The translations under genes were made by a program, and so were the position numbers. This document shows positions 23,001 to 34,036 of a DNA stretch of 48,400 bases, piece after piece; the stretch's first letter is position 1, and each line of letters starts with the position of its first letter. A model generated the notes under the pieces. It saw only the letters and a program-made list of their open reading frames with translations. It ran no database searches and had not been told where the DNA came from. Source of the stretch: Chara braunii (taxonomy: Eukaryota > Streptophyta > Charophyceae > Charales > Characeae); the NCBI GenBank assembly GCA_003427395.1, contig BFEA01000235.1, positions 1,369,447 through 1,417,846 of the forward strand, read 5' to 3'.

Positions 23001-26000
23001 AGAGCTTGCAATTGGGTCGCCGTGGCGACACCCAGCCCAGCCCAGTCGTACCCGATGGGCTTGGAGAAGGTGCAGTTTTAAATCCTACAGTCTTATGTAC
23101 CTGTCTCTTATACACATCTAGATGTGTATAAGAGACAGGTGCTAGAATCTGTCTGATCTACACAGGGAAGGAACGCTGCCTGGCAGAGCTTGCAATTGGG
23201 TCGCCGTGGCGACACCCAGCCCAGCCCAGTCGTACCCGATGGGCTTGGAGAAGGTGCAGTTTTAAATCCTACAGTCTTATGTACCTGTCTCTTATACACA
23301 TCTAGATGTGTATAAGAGACAGGTGCTAGAATCTGTCTGATCTACACAGGGAAGGAACGCTGCCTGGCAGAGCTTGCAATTGGGTCGCCGTGGCGACACC
23401 CAGCCCAGCCCAGTCGTACCCGATGGGCTTGGAGAAGGTGCAGTTTTAAATCCTACAGTCTTATGTACCTGTCTCTTATACACATCTAGATGTGTATAAG
23501 AGACAGGTGCTAGAATCTGTCTGATCTACACAGGGAAGGAACGCTGCCTGGCAGAGCTTGCAATTGGGTCGCCGTGGCGACACCCAGCCCAGCCCAGTCG
23601 TACCCGATGGGCTTGGAGAAGGTGCAGTTTTAAATCCTACAGTCTTATGTACCTGTCTCTTATACACATCTAGATGTGTATAAGAGACAGGTGCTAGAAT
23701 CTGTCTGATCTACACAGGGAAGGAACGCTGCCTGGCAGAGCTTGCAATTGGGTCGCCGTGGCGACACCCAGCCCAGCCCAGTCGTACCCGATGGGCTTGG
23801 AGAAGGTGCAGTTTTAAATCCTACAGTCTTATGTACCTGTCTCTTATACACATCTAGATGTGTATAAGAGACAGGTGCTAGAATCTGTCTGATCTACACA
23901 GGGAAGGAACGCTGCCTGGCAGAGCTTGCAATTGGGTCGCCGTGGCGACACCCAGCCCAGCCCAGTCGTACCCGATGGGCTTGGAGAAGGTGCAGTTTTA
24001 AATCCTACAGTCTTATGTACCTGTCTCTTATACACATCTAGATGTGTATAAGAGACAGGTGCTAGAATCTGTCTGATCTACACAGGGAAGGAACGCTGCC
24101 TGGCAGAGCTTGCAATTGGGTCGCCGTGGCGACACCCAGCCCAGCCCAGTCGTACCCGATGGGCTTGGAGAAGGTGCAGTTTTAAATCCTACAGTCTTAT
24201 GTACCTGTCTCTTATACACATCTAGATGTGTATAAGAGACAGGTGCTAGAATCTGTCTGATCTACACAGGGAAGGAACGCTGCCTGGCAGAGCTTGCAAT
24301 TGGGTCGCCGTGGCGACACCCAGCCCAGCCCAGTCGTACCCGATGGGCTTGGAGAAGGTGCAGTTTTAAATCCTACAGTCTTATGTACCTGTCTCTTATA
24401 CACATCTAGATGTGTATAAGAGACAGGTGCTAGAATCTGTCTGATCTACACAGGGAAGGAACGCTGCCTGGCAGAGCTTGCAATTGGGTCGCCGTGGCGA
24501 CACCCAGCCCAGCCCAGTCGTACCCGATGGGCTTGGAGAAGGTGCAGTTTTAAATCCTACAGTCTTATGTACCTGTCTCTTATACACATCTAGATGTGTA
24601 TAAGAGACAGGTGCTAGAATCTGTCTGATCTACACAGGGAAGGAACGCTGCCTGGCAGAGCTTGCAATTGGGTCGCCGTGGCGACACCCAGCCCAGCCCA
24701 GTCGTACCCGATGGGCTTGGAGAAGGTGCAGTTTTAAATCCTACAGTCTTATGTACCTGTCTCTTATACACATCTAGATGTGTATAAGAGACAGGTGCTA
24801 GAATCTGTCTGATCTACACAGGGAAGGAACGCTGCCTGGCAGAGCTTGCAATTGGGTCGCCGTGGCGACACCCAGCCCAGCCCAGTCGTACCCGATGGGC
24901 TTGGAGAAGGTGCAGTTTTAAATCCTACAGTCTTATGTACCTGTCTCTTATACACATCTAGATGTGTATAAGAGACAGGTGCTAGAATCTGTCTGATCTA
25001 CACAGGGAAGGAACGCTGCCTGGCAGAGCTTGCAATTGGGTCGCCGTGGCGACACCCAGCCCAGCCCAGTCGTACCCGATGGGCTTGGAGAAGGTGCAGT
25101 TTTAAATCCTACAGTCTTATGTACCTGTCTCTTATACACATCTAGATGTGTATAAGAGACAGGTGCTAGAATCTGTCTGATCTACACAGGGAAGGAACGC
25201 TGCCTGGCAGAGCTTGCAATTGGGTCGCCGTGGCGACACCCAGCCCAGCCCAGTCGTACCCGATGGGCTTGGAGAAGGTGCAGTTTTAAATCCTACAGTC
25301 TTATGTACCTGTCTCTTATACACATCTAGATGTGTATAAGAGACAGGTGCTAGAATCTGTCTGATCTACACAGGGAAGGAACGCTGCCTGGCAGAGCTTG
25401 CAATTGGGTCGCCGTGGCGACACCCAGCCCAGCCCAGTCGTACCCGATGGGCTTGGAGAAGGTGCAGTTTTAAATCCTACAGTCTTATGTACCTGTCTCT
25501 TATACACATCTAGATGTGTATAAGAGACAGGTGCTAGAATCTGTCTGATCTACACAGGGAAGGAACGCTGCCTGGCAGAGCTTGCAATTGGGTCGCCGTG
25601 GCGACACCCAGCCCAGCCCAGTCGTACCCGATGGGCTTGGAGAAGGTGCAGTTTTAAATCCTACAGTCTTATGTACCTGTCTCTTATACACATCTAGATG
25701 TGTATAAGAGACAGGTGCTAGAATCTGTCTGATCTACACAGGGAAGGAACGCTGCCTGGCAGAGCTTGCAATTGGGTCGCCGTGGCGACACCCAGCCCAG
25801 CCCAGTCGTACCCGATGGGCTTGGAGAAGGTGCAGTTTTAAATCCTACAGTCTTATGTACCTGTCTCTTATACACATCTAGATGTGTATAAGAGACAGGT
25901 GCTAGAATCTGTCTGATCTACACAGGGAAGGAACGCTGCCTGGCAGAGCTTGCAATTGGGTCGCCGTGGCGACACCCAGCCCAGCCCAGTCGTACCCGAT

Positions 26001-27884
26001 GGGCTTGGAGAAGGTGCAGTTTTAAATCCTACAGTCTTATGTACCTGTCTCTTATACACATCTAGATGTGTATAAGAGACAGGTGCTAGAATCTGTCTGA
26101 TCTACACAGGGAAGGAACGCTGCCTGGCAGAGCTTGCAATTGGGTCGCCGTGGCGACACCCAGCCCAGCCCAGTCGTACCCGATGGGCTTGGAGAAGGTG
26201 CAGTTTTAAATCCTACAGTCTTATGTACCTGTCTCTTATACACATCTAGATGTGTATAAGAGACAGGTGCTAGAATCTGTCTGATCTACACAGGGAAGGA
26301 ACGCTGCCTGGCAGAGCTTGCAATTGGGTCGCCGTGGCGACACCCAGCCCAGCCCAGTCGTACCCGATGGGCTTGGAGAAGGTGCAGTTTTAAATCCTAC
26401 AGTCTTATGTACCTGTCTCTTATACACATCTAGATGTGTATAAGAGACAGGTGCTAGAATCTGTCTGATCTACACAGGGAAGGAACGCTGCCTGGCAGAG
26501 CTTGCAATTGGGTCGCCGTGGCGACACCCAGCCCAGCCCAGTCGTACCCGATGGGCTTGGAGAAGGTGCAGTTTTAAATCCTACAGTCTTATGTACCTGT
26601 CTCTTATACACATCTAGATGTGTATAAGAGACAGGTGCTAGAATCTGTCTGATCTACACAGGGAAGGAACGCTGCCTGGCAGAGCTTGCAATTGGGTCGC
26701 CGTGGCGACACCCAGCCCAGCCCAGTCGTACCCGATGGGCTTGGAGAAGGTGCAGTTTTAAATCCTACAGTCTTATGTACCTGTCTCTTATACACATCTA
26801 GATGTGTATAAGAGACAGGTGCTAGAATCTGTCTGATCTACACAGGGAAGGAACGCTGCCTGGCAGAGCTTGCAATTGGGTCGCCGTGGCGACACCCAGC
26901 CCAGCCCAGTCGTACCCGATGGGCTTGGAGAAGGTGCAGTTTTAAATCCTACAGTCTTATGTACCTGTCTCTTATACACATCTAGATGTGTATAAGAGAC
27001 AGGTGCTAGAATCTGTCTGATCTACACAGGGAAGGAACGCTGCCTGGCAGAGCTTGCAATTGGGTCGCCGTGGCGACACCCAGCCCAGCCCAGTCGTACC
27101 CGATGGGCTTGGAGAAGGTGCAGTTTTAAATCCTACAGTCTTATGTACCTGTCTCTTATACACATCTAGATGTGTATAAGAGACAGGTGCTAGAATCTGT
27201 CTGATCTACACAGGGAAGGAACGCTGCCTGGCAGAGCTTGCAATTGGGTCGCCGTGGCGACACCCAGCCCAGCCCAGTCGTACCCGATGGGCTTGGAGAA
27301 GGTGCAGTTTTAAATCCTACAGTCTTATGTACCTGTCTCTTATACACATCTAGATGTGTATAAGAGACAGGTGCTAGAATCTGTCTGATCTACACAGGGA
27401 AGGAACGCTGCCTGGCAGAGCTTGCAATTGGGTCGCCGTGGCGACACCCAGCCCAGCCCAGTCGTACCCGATGGGCTTGGAGAAGGTGCAGTTTTAAATC
27501 CTACAGTCTTATGTACCTGTCTCTTATACACATCTAGATGTGTATAAGAGACAGGTGCTAGAATCTGTCTGATCTACACAGGGAAGGAACGCTGCCTGGC
27601 AGAGCTTGCAATTGGGTCGCCGTGGCGACACCCAGCCCAGCCCAGTCGTACCCGATGGGCTTGGAGAAGGTGCAGTTTTAAATCCTACAGTCTTATGTAC
27701 CTGTCTCTTATACACATCTAGATGTGTATAAGAGACAGGTGCTAGAATCTGTCTGATCTACACAGGGAAGGAACGCTGCCTGGCAGAGCTTGCAATTGGG
27801 TCGCCGTGGCGACACCCAGCCCAGCCCAGTCGTACCCGATGGGCTTGGAGAAGGTGCAGTTTTAAATCCTACAGTCTTATGTAC
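16883..27884. repeat. Artefactual 184-bp array: 60 copies of 146 bp joined by 59 mate-pair adapters
   Basis: The 146-bp genomic segment at 16883-17028 (starting GTGCTAGAATC, ending CTTATGTAC) is followed by a 38-bp adapter, and the pair repeats every 184 bp. Adapter starts run from 17029 to 27701 (59 copies) and the last 146-bp copy is 27739-27884. The total of 11,002 bp equals 60 x 146 + 59 x 38. The copies I compared appear identical, unlike any natural old satellite in this window. The regular 63-codon minus frames (starting MYKRQ, ending LLYTSRCV) are adapter translations, a familiar contaminant signature. The real locus most likely has one 146-bp copy joining 16882 to 27885. Confidence 0.97.
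17029..17066. other. Tn5 mosaic-end pair (Nextera mate-pair junction adapter), first of 59
   Basis: CTGTCTCTTATACACATCT (17029-17047) is the 19-bp Tn5 mosaic end used in Nextera kits. It is followed directly by its reverse complement AGATGTGTATAAGAGACAG (17048-17066). This head-to-head arrangement is the junction formed when a tagmented fragment is circularised for mate-pair libraries. It is synthetic and not part of the genome. The same 38 bp recurs every 184 bp up to 27701-27738. Confidence 0.98.
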
Positions 27885-27936
27885 TATTCAACTTTCCCTG
27901 AAAAAGTTTATTTCTCGCTGTCGTCCCCTGAAATCC

Positions 27937-28045
27937 AAATAGTACGCACGTTGAAATAGAACGCACATATGTTCTATTCAAATAGTACACACGTTTGTTC
28001 TATTCGAAGAGACAGGTGTTCTATTCAAATAGAACACATGCTTGC
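27937..28045. repeat. 26-bp tandem repeat with palindromic core
   Basis: Units beginning AAATAGTACGCACG, AAATAGAACGCACATATG and AAATAGTACACACGTTTG start at about 27937, 27954, 27980, 28006 (diverged) and 28027. They are joined by TTCTATTC, so that TTCTATTCAAATAGAA palindromes recur. No frame is kept. It lies shortly after the end of the artefact array. Confidence 0.6.
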
Positions 28046-28098
28046 CTGCCTACAGTATCGCGCTCGTTTCCAGGTGCGCGCCCTGCAGTATTCCGCCC

Positions 28099-28133
28099 TG
28101 TGTGTGTGTGTGCGTGTGTGTGTGTGTGTGTGT
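28099..28133. repeat. TG microsatellite
   Basis: Near-pure TG dinucleotides with one CG interruption. Confidence 0.9.
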
Positions 28134-28509
28134 TCTTATCTGAAGGTCCTGTTTGTGGGAGGACTGGAGGTNCCCCCCCCCAAAAAAAATAAAATTTTTT
28201 AGGGGGTGGGGCTGGGGTTGCGCCGCCCCATGGCGCTTCCCAAATCCCAAACCCCCCTCCCCACTGGCCACCATGCGACCGCAAAATCGCGCGGCCGCGA
28301 ACTTGTCCGCAGATGGCCGCCGCCGAGAGGGATTCGTAACCTGCAATGGCTAACAAATTCGGACAAGTCGGTGCGCACTGCCCGGCCCACTGCACCATAC
28401 AAGAGATGGGGCGGCCGTAAATAAAGTTAGGTGGGACCTCAAACACGACCCCCTCTAGACCTCTATACTGCACCTATAAGGACAGATGGGCCCAGTGAAG
28501 AAACCGCCC
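28134..28509. other. No recognised element; mononucleotide runs and an N
   Basis: A C run followed by an A run (28173-28188) next to a single N marks a poorly resolved stretch. The minus frame through it is Gly/Pro rich and unremarkable. The unseen 5' part of LINE B could begin in here, but I see no motif before about 28510. Confidence 0.3.
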
Positions 28510-28706
28510 CCCCTTAGGTGGCGCGAGATATGGAAACAACCACTGTTCGGAAATTCCCAAGTGTGTGATGACTTCGATAAGCCGTTCTCCCTAAAAGCCA
28601 ATCCGCAATGACTCACATGGGTAAAGAACGACATCTATGTGGTGGGTGATCTTTGGGATAGTCAGGACGGAACATGGAAGTCCCCTCAACAACTAAAGCA
28701 TAACCT
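28510..28706 (+). pseudogene. LINE B, upstream segment of the ORF
   Basis: The plus strand encodes WREIWKQPLFGNSQV and LTWVKNDIYVVGDLWDSQDG, then TWKSPQQLKHN, separated by one stop. The PLF(G/D)NS motif and the following Trp-rich segment correspond to the region between reverse transcriptase and the zf-RVT domain in L1-type ORF2, and the same region is present in LINE A (CQQPLFDNSLLKDPQGCF). The frame continues exactly at 31672 once LINE A and one copy of the 14-bp duplication are removed. The segment is degenerate and 5'-incomplete. Confidence 0.75.
28693..28706 (+). repeat. Target-site duplication, left copy (LINE A)
   Basis: CTAAAGCATAACCT, directly followed by the poly-T run that is the LINE A poly-A tail on the other strand. 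The identical 14-mer lies at 31672-31685. Confidence 0.85.
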
Positions 28707-28731
28707 TTTTTTTTTTTTTTTTTTTTTTTTT

Positions 28732-28806
28732 CCCTTAACAACCGGCTCCATCTATTGGTGGGGAGCAACACCTGCTGGAAACCGGGTCCAACATCCCTTG
28801 AGTACA
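28732..28806 (-). repeat. LINE 3'-terminal module, copy A (short form)
   Basis: On the minus strand: ACTCAAGGGATGTTGGACC, then CGGTTTCCAGCAGGTG, then TTGCTCCCCACCAATAGATG and GAGCC, followed by GGTTGTTAAGGG and poly-A. The core can form hairpin P1 (GTTGGA/TCCAGC) and P2 (GCTCC/GGAGC). The third, variable hairpin present in copies B, C and D is missing. It sits immediately before the poly-A tail of LINE A. Confidence 0.75.
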
Positions 28807-29239
28807 TGAATAATATGAAAGAATGGTATGCCTGAACCATAGAGTTAGGTTGAGTTGTGCCTCTTCGCCCCAATAGGGTGCCAGATCAAACAACATCATT
28901 CTAGCACTATACCCTTCTTATGTAATAATCCTTAAAAACATGAAAAAACATGAAAAATTTGAATATCATCTTCTCCTACCTTTTAACTTCATTCATACCC
29001 AAACCAAACCCTTGAGACTAGACTTAGAGCCGAGGGGGGAAAGGGGTCAGGGAAATCCGATAGCGGTCGTAAAGGAATTGTTGGGTTGATCATAGTCCAA
29101 TCATTAAAAACAAGTTTATAATCCCGACTCAGATCTTCCTCTTAACCTCTCCTTGCCCCTTTCCATTCAACCTTCCCCATCTTCCTCCCCCGGGTTCCTC
29201 ATAGCTAGCATTGGTTGAGTCGTTGAATGTGTTGAATAA

Positions 29240-29825
29240 TTTCTTTTCGCAAGGATATAAATTGTATTTTTTCTTTAGTCTGTTCTCATTTTATATTGAT
29301 ATTCATTTGTATTTGTTGTTTAACTGTGTCAGTGAATTCTGGTTCATCTAGCCTAATCCCTTCCATTTCATACGTACGTCTTCTTAACCATATTGCCCAT
29401 AATACCGCTCTCCTGCCCATAATATACAAATTTTGTGAGAATTCATCAATATATTCAGGGGACCAGGTTTCAAGAAGGATGACTCTCCAGTCCTATGGCC
29501 ACTGGACTTCTGTTTCCAAACTAGACCAAATACAATCCTACCACCTCCATAACCAGATTGCCTCAGGACACTGTAAGAAGATATGCTCGATTGTCTTAGG
29601 GATTAACTTAGAAGGAAACACAAATTTGCAAAATTTACACTAGGGGATCACTTTCCCTCTTTGTTTCAATGTCGACATATCTATTAGCCAATCATTTGTG
29701 CTAGTAGGTAGACATCTATGCTCTATTTGCCATTGTAGTGAAGCCACTTTTGAAAGTTTAATTTTGGTCTTACTGAACCGTTTTACCTTTCTTAATGATT
29801 CTTTATTAACATCTAGATGCTTCAT
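29240..29825 (-). pseudogene. LINE A: C-terminal zf-RVT region
   Basis: Minus strand. The frame at 29825-29640 includes SLQWQIEHRCLPTSTNDWL and MSTLKQRGKVIP. Immediately downstream comes the zinc-binding pattern CKFCKFVFPSK followed by IEHIFLQCPEAIWLW (about 29645-29553), matching the C-x2-C, H-x4-C layout of zf-RVT. The tail continues with RRAVLWAIWLRRRTYEMEG and related sequence to about 29240. zf-RVT lies at the C-terminus of plant L1-type ORF2 proteins and is thought to bind nucleic acid. Stops after LWRW show decay. The 29826-30338 stretch upstream is too diverged to read with confidence. Confidence 0.75.
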
Positions 29826-30338
29826 CCATCTTTCCTCTACCTTGTCTTAAAAAAAAAAAATAGGGCGAAACATCCTGTAAGTGAATTTCACAAACAACGT
29901 GTGAAGAGCACAAAAATACGTTATTCATTTCCTTCCTGCATTAATATATTTTCAATTAGCAGGATCAAGCGGAAGATGACTTATGGGTGTATTAGGTTTA
30001 AAGGCTATCTATTTGTCTTTGTACCTCAATACTATGATCTTGAATACTTGATCTTTTGTTACTCTCCTTATATTATTCTGGTTTTTGATTATAATCATTT
30101 GATTACTATCTATTTCATAGGTAGTGAGGAGTACCTGCCCATTCTCCAGAACTACTATAACACTACCTAAGATGTTTGACTTATCATTCATAACCACTCA
30201 ATCACCTTTTAATAACTGAGGACCTTTTTTTAGAATCCTTACCCAATCCAAAGGCATCAAGTCAATCAAAAATTTCAAAGCTTTCTCATAATGATGATAA
30301 TACCTAAGGTGTGTTTGTAACCGTGAAGGGGCAAACCA

Positions 30339-31671
30339 TTATTTTTCTTGACTGTTTCGTATGTCTTTTATTCTAACAATACCATTTTTAACCCACCCTT
30401 TCCAGAGGGAATCTGCACAGTGAAGGAAACATCCTTGAGGATCTTTGAGAAGACTATTATCGAAGAGTGGTTGTTGACATACCTCTTCCCATCTTCCAAG
30501 AGGGTTTCGGTCTATTAATGGTAATTTCCTCCATGTTTTGACGAGTTTAGACCAAAACGAATCATCATGTAAATTTATTCTTGTCGCCTTCCTATCTGAT
30601 GCACTTTGATCCATCGGTCCGTTCACTAACCCTTTGGGAATAGTCCAAGACCTATTTTCTAGCCACCATCATTGAATCTATGTTGTCAGGTATTTTTCGT
30701 GCAAGACGTCTGATTTGTTCCCATGCCAACACACTCCAAGGGGTTTGGGGGTTAAAGAGTAGGCGTTTAATCCACTGAATTGATAGGGTCATAGTTTGTA
30801 AGAAAGGATCAATGATGCCGAACCCTCCTCTAACCTTATGTTGTATCACTGATTGCCATGCTACCCTGCTAATTACCTTATCGAGCTCATGATTTCCTCT
30901 CCATAAAAAGACTGATAGTTGACACTGCAGGTTTTTAGCCCGTTCTTATGTAACGCCCATATTGCTGATTTATACCAAATTGAGGCTAAAACCACATTAT
31001 TAATCACCAGAGAACGACCAAAGAGAGAAGTTTGCTTACCCTTCTACAGTTCCAGCTTAGCATATGCTTGTTTGACTATACAGTCATCGTTAGTTGATGA
31101 TTTTCCTACCGCTGAAAGGAAAATACACAATACCGTAATGGGGGTTTCTAAGGAAAGATATTTTACTTGGGGAAATTCAGGGGGCCTTACTCCTTGATGA
31201 TGAATCCACCAACCCATCGTTTTATTTCTCCAATTTACCCTCATGTCAGATAGTCTACAAAATTTATCCATCAGACTGCTTATTGCTTCAATATTCATTT
31301 TAGATGCTTCTACCATCAGGAACAGATCGTCTGCAAAGAGAGACCAAACAGAAATGACTTCCTCTGGAATTGATGACACTTGAATTATTTTAATATCTTT
31401 ATGTTGTCTAAGGTTAGCTGCTAAGGCTTCCATGATTATGACAAAAGAAATGGGGCAATTGGGTCCCCCTGTCTAACTGATCTTTGTAAGGAAATAGGGG
31501 GGGCTATATAACCATTGACCATCACCCTGGTTGTAGCATTTCTATGCAGTATTTTTACCCACCTCCTAAAGTTTGGCCAAAAGTTAAAATCTTCTAAACA
31601 TTTATCTAGAAATAGTCAATCCACATGGTCATAAGCTTTCTCAAAATCTATAAATCTGAAGCTAAAGCATA
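30339..31671 (-). pseudogene. LINE A: reverse transcriptase core and connection
   Basis: Minus strand, starting truncated at FRFIDFEKAYDHVD (about 31660-31620, next codon a stop where Trp is expected). It continues with TTRVMVNGYIAPPISLQRS and VRQGDPIAPF (31475-31450), a frameshift, then IIMEALAANLRQ, the catalytic FADD at 31337-31326, and MRVNWRNKTMGWW. Further on come LVINNVVLASIWYKSAIW (about 31010-30955), VRGGFGIIDPFLQTM (about 30840-30795), and WEEVCQQPLFDNSLLKDPQG with SLWKGWVKNGIVRIKDI near 30480-30360. Motif order and spacing are those of non-LTR reverse transcriptases. It is inactive because of stops and frameshifts. Confidence 0.85.
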
Positions 31672-31685
31672 ACCTAAGGAATATC
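31672..31685 (+). repeat. Target-site duplication, right copy (LINE A)
   Basis: CTAAAGCATAACCT, identical to 28693-28706. It marks the 5' junction of the LINE A insertion and the resumption of LINE B coding sequence. Confidence 0.85.
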
Positions 31686-33019
31686 AAACACAACTTGGAT
31701 AAGCTACGGAAACTCCAAACAGCGGTCCCCCCTCAATGGGTTGCCACTCTTAATGACGGACCGACTTATCGCAACCTCGACTGGGTCACACACAACATTC
31801 GCAACCCCATCCCTATGACAATCTACATGATAAGTCATATAACCAGTGAAGAAGCTCGGCTGTAGGCCTTCCAACTGGATATACCAGGAGAGAGATGGGC
31901 AACACTATAAAATGACCCGGGCCAGGACTGCATGCAACTGGTGGAAGAGCTCACACGAATTAGGGTATTGGGATCGGAAGGCATATACTACGTCGCCTAT
32001 GAAATGGCCTCCCAGGTCTGTGCCCTCCCGTTTGACACGGACGAATGGGAATAGAGTGGCCGCAAGACCACCCCTATCTGGCAATGCACGGTATGAGATC
32101 GGTACAAACAAGCACATCCTCTCAAAGTTTTCACACCGGTCATCCATAATCAATGGAAAAGGGACTCTCCACTGAATGACTCTGCCCTACAATGCATCCC
32201 CTGGGAAACGTACGCACATATAATTCCCACATCCCATAGGGCCCTGCAGTGGCAAATTCTTCACCATTGCCTCCAAACTCCGGACTGGGTGACCTTACGC
32301 TCCTCTCTGGAGCTAGCAGGCGTGCTGTCCCCCGTCCGCTCCCACTGTGGTGACAATGCACAACACAGTCGGGCGGACCCGGAAGATTGACTGTTAGCAT
32401 GCCCAATGGCCACACAGATCTGGCAATGGTGGGACGCCCTCTGGCACACAATAACAGGCTCAGTGTTCCACTGGGATGTTGTCTCATTCTGTTGGGACAG
32501 CAGAAAACATTTCCATCATCCTGGGCACCATTCCAGCGCAACCTCTTCAAGCATATGAGACTGGTTGTGCTCATGGTGATATGGAGAATGAGGTTTTCCG
32601 CAGAAAGACAAGAAACCGCCTTCGGATTCCACCAGGCAAAAGCAGGACGAGTGGAAGTGCTCAGAGCAAACATCCCGAAAGCCAGTGGGAAACTGGCTGA
32701 GGATATGGCCAGCATGCCCGACAGGGAGGTGAGAGAACAAGCCATCAAGACCTTTAGAGAGCGTTGGCCAGATCCCCACTGCCGGCTGGCAGACGTCCAC
32801 GAAAACAGAAAAATACAGTGGAAGAACTGGGCGGCACAGGACAGCACGTGGACCTGTAGGACAATGGAATGTTTCTACAGCCCACTGCAGGGGCAAATGG
32901 CCACGGCTGTAACTGACCTCCATCCGACTAACAGGCTGCCCTCCCAGGCACCAAGTGCTGCGCCCTCTCCCTCTCCCTCTCCGCCCCGCTCCCCTTGCAT
33001 GTCGTCACAGCCCCCCCCA
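31672..33019 (+). pseudogene. LINE B: downstream segment with zf-RVT-like domain
   Basis: Plus strand, in frame with 28510-28706 after removing LINE A. It reads LKHNLRNIKHNLDKLRKLQ, then KVFTPVIHNQWKRDSPLND (about 32125-32180), HRALQWQILHHCLQTPDWV (about 32237-32290), then a Cys/His region ending LLACPMATQIWQWWDALWHT (about 32392-32450). This parallels the CPEAIWLW end of zf-RVT in LINE A. After a frame change an alpha-helical segment (KASGKLAEDMASMPDREVRE) follows to about 32930, then Pro/Ser-rich sequence into a gap. Several stops and frameshifts make it a pseudogene. It is from a different, GC-richer LINE family than LINE A. Confidence 0.75.
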
Positions 33020-33195
33020 NNNNNNNNNNNNNNNNNNNNNNNNNNNNNNNNNNNNNNNNNNNNNNNNNNNNNNNNNNNNNNNNNNNNNNNNNNNNNNNNN
33101 NNNNNNNNNNNNNNNNNNNNNNNNNNNNNNNNNNNNNNNNNNNNNNNNNNNNNNNNNNNNNNNNNNNNNNNNNNNNNNNNNNNNNNNNNNNNNNN
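33020..33195. other. Assembly gap (176 Ns)
   Basis: Continuous N run preceded by CT-rich and C-run sequence. Confidence 0.99.
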
Positions 33196-33686
33196 CACAA
33201 GCAACGTGCCTGCCAACGCTGCAAACACCCAAAACATTCTCACCACCTCCTGACATCCTCAAGCGAACAAATATGGATTCTCCTCCAGTACAGGGGCCAC
33301 AGAGGGAACCGCGGAAGGCGGACGACAACAACAGTAGACAACCAACGACAACAGACACCTACTACTGCTGTAAATGGACCACTCTGGATTCGTATCACAA
33401 CTACAGGAAAGTGACACAGTGGGATGGCATGCAATAGCAAAACAAGCACAGAGGTAGTTAGCCTGCTGTCAACAACAGCATATAAGCGTCGGCGCCATGT
33501 GATCACAAGACAAACACGACAAGTAAACAGGTTGCTGCCAAAAAAAGAGTATAGGACAGCAGTTACTGTGAGGCTGAACTTATCAATAGACAGGGGATTG
33601 CTTTCTACCCATGTGCCCTAAATACACAAGCCTCATCAGACATGCAGTACAGTGGACAGCAAAGGCAACCATGCAATTCATTTTGT
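33196..33686 (+). other. Probable LINE B 3' region
   Basis: Right after the gap a plus frame reads ACQRCKHPKHSHHLL, a C-x2-C with His residues that may be a metal-binding remnant. The rest has short frames only. Its position between the LINE B ORF and the 3'-terminal module at 33687 suggests that it is the end of the ORF plus the 3' UTR of LINE B. Confidence 0.35.
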
Positions 33687-33836
33687 ATGTACAAAGGGAC
33701 GCCGGACCCCGTTTCTGGCAGGTGCTGCTCCCCACCAATAGATGGAGCCTTCACACAGGGGGGCCACTTGAGCAAGATGCTCTTACCACTCCCTCAAGTG
33801 CTCCCCCAATAGAAGTTAAAAAAACAAAAAAAAAAG
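33687..33836 (+). repeat. LINE 3'-terminal module, copy B, with poly-A
   Basis: Core AAGGGACGCCGGACCCC, then GTTTCTGGCAGGTGCTG, then CTCCCCACCAATAGATGG and AGCC (to about 33750). Next comes a hairpin of GGGGGGCCACTTGAG with CTCAAGTGCTCCCCC around a loop containing TGCTCTTACCA, and an A-rich tail (33817-33836). It marks the 3' end of LINE B. Confidence 0.75.
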
Positions 33837-33852
33837 AAGAAGAATAAAAGAA

Positions 33853-34036
33853 GGGGTAACTTCGGCGCAGTCACGAAAACAGTTTGTAATTGCACTTCAG
33901 GCAATCCCGTGAATACAACACACCCCCACGCGACCCCACTGGAGCCGAAATGTAGGTCATATACATTCAGCATTACCGGCCCTTTTGCCTCAAGTGCAAT
34001 TACAAACTCAAACCCTGACTGCGCCGTAGTTTTCTC
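33853..34036. mobile_element. AGGGG-family MITE, copy a (Mutator-like)
   Basis: Terminal inverted repeats: the left starts GGGGTAACTTCGGCGCAGTC and continues to GTTTGTAATTGCACT. The right end, on the minus strand, starts GAGAAAACTACGGCGCAGTC and also reaches GTTTGTAATTGCACT. The flanks ATAAAAGAA (33844-33852) and AAAAAAGAA (34037-34045) match at 8 of 9 positions, consistent with a 9-bp target-site duplication as made by Mutator-like transposases. It carries no coding sequence. Confidence 0.8.

Larger units (their letters stand above)
28707..31671 (-). mobile_element. LINE A: 5'-truncated L1-type retrotransposon, 2,965 bp, nested in LINE B
   Basis: The element reads right to left. At its 5' end (31671) it starts inside the reverse transcriptase domain, so it is 5'-truncated. 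Going 3' it carries the catalytic core, the connecting region, a zf-RVT domain and a 3' UTR with the conserved terminal module (28732-28806), and it ends in poly-A (poly-T at 28706-28731). It is flanked by the exact 14-bp duplication CTAAAGCATAACCT. Removing it with one copy of the duplication restores an in-frame LINE B. These are the hallmarks of target-primed reverse transcription. In-frame stops and frameshifts show that the copy is old and inactive. Confidence 0.88.

Noticed and set aside
17036-27715. 58 identical 63-codon minus-strand ORFs every 184 bp
   Set aside because: They begin and end in the mosaic-end adapter (MYKRQ, LLYTSR) and repeat identically. They are artefacts of the adapter array.
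16883-27884. CRISPR-like or integron-like array of palindromic repeats with spacers
   Set aside because: The palindrome is a synthetic adapter and all intervening segments are the same 146 bp, not unique spacers. The host is also eukaryotic.
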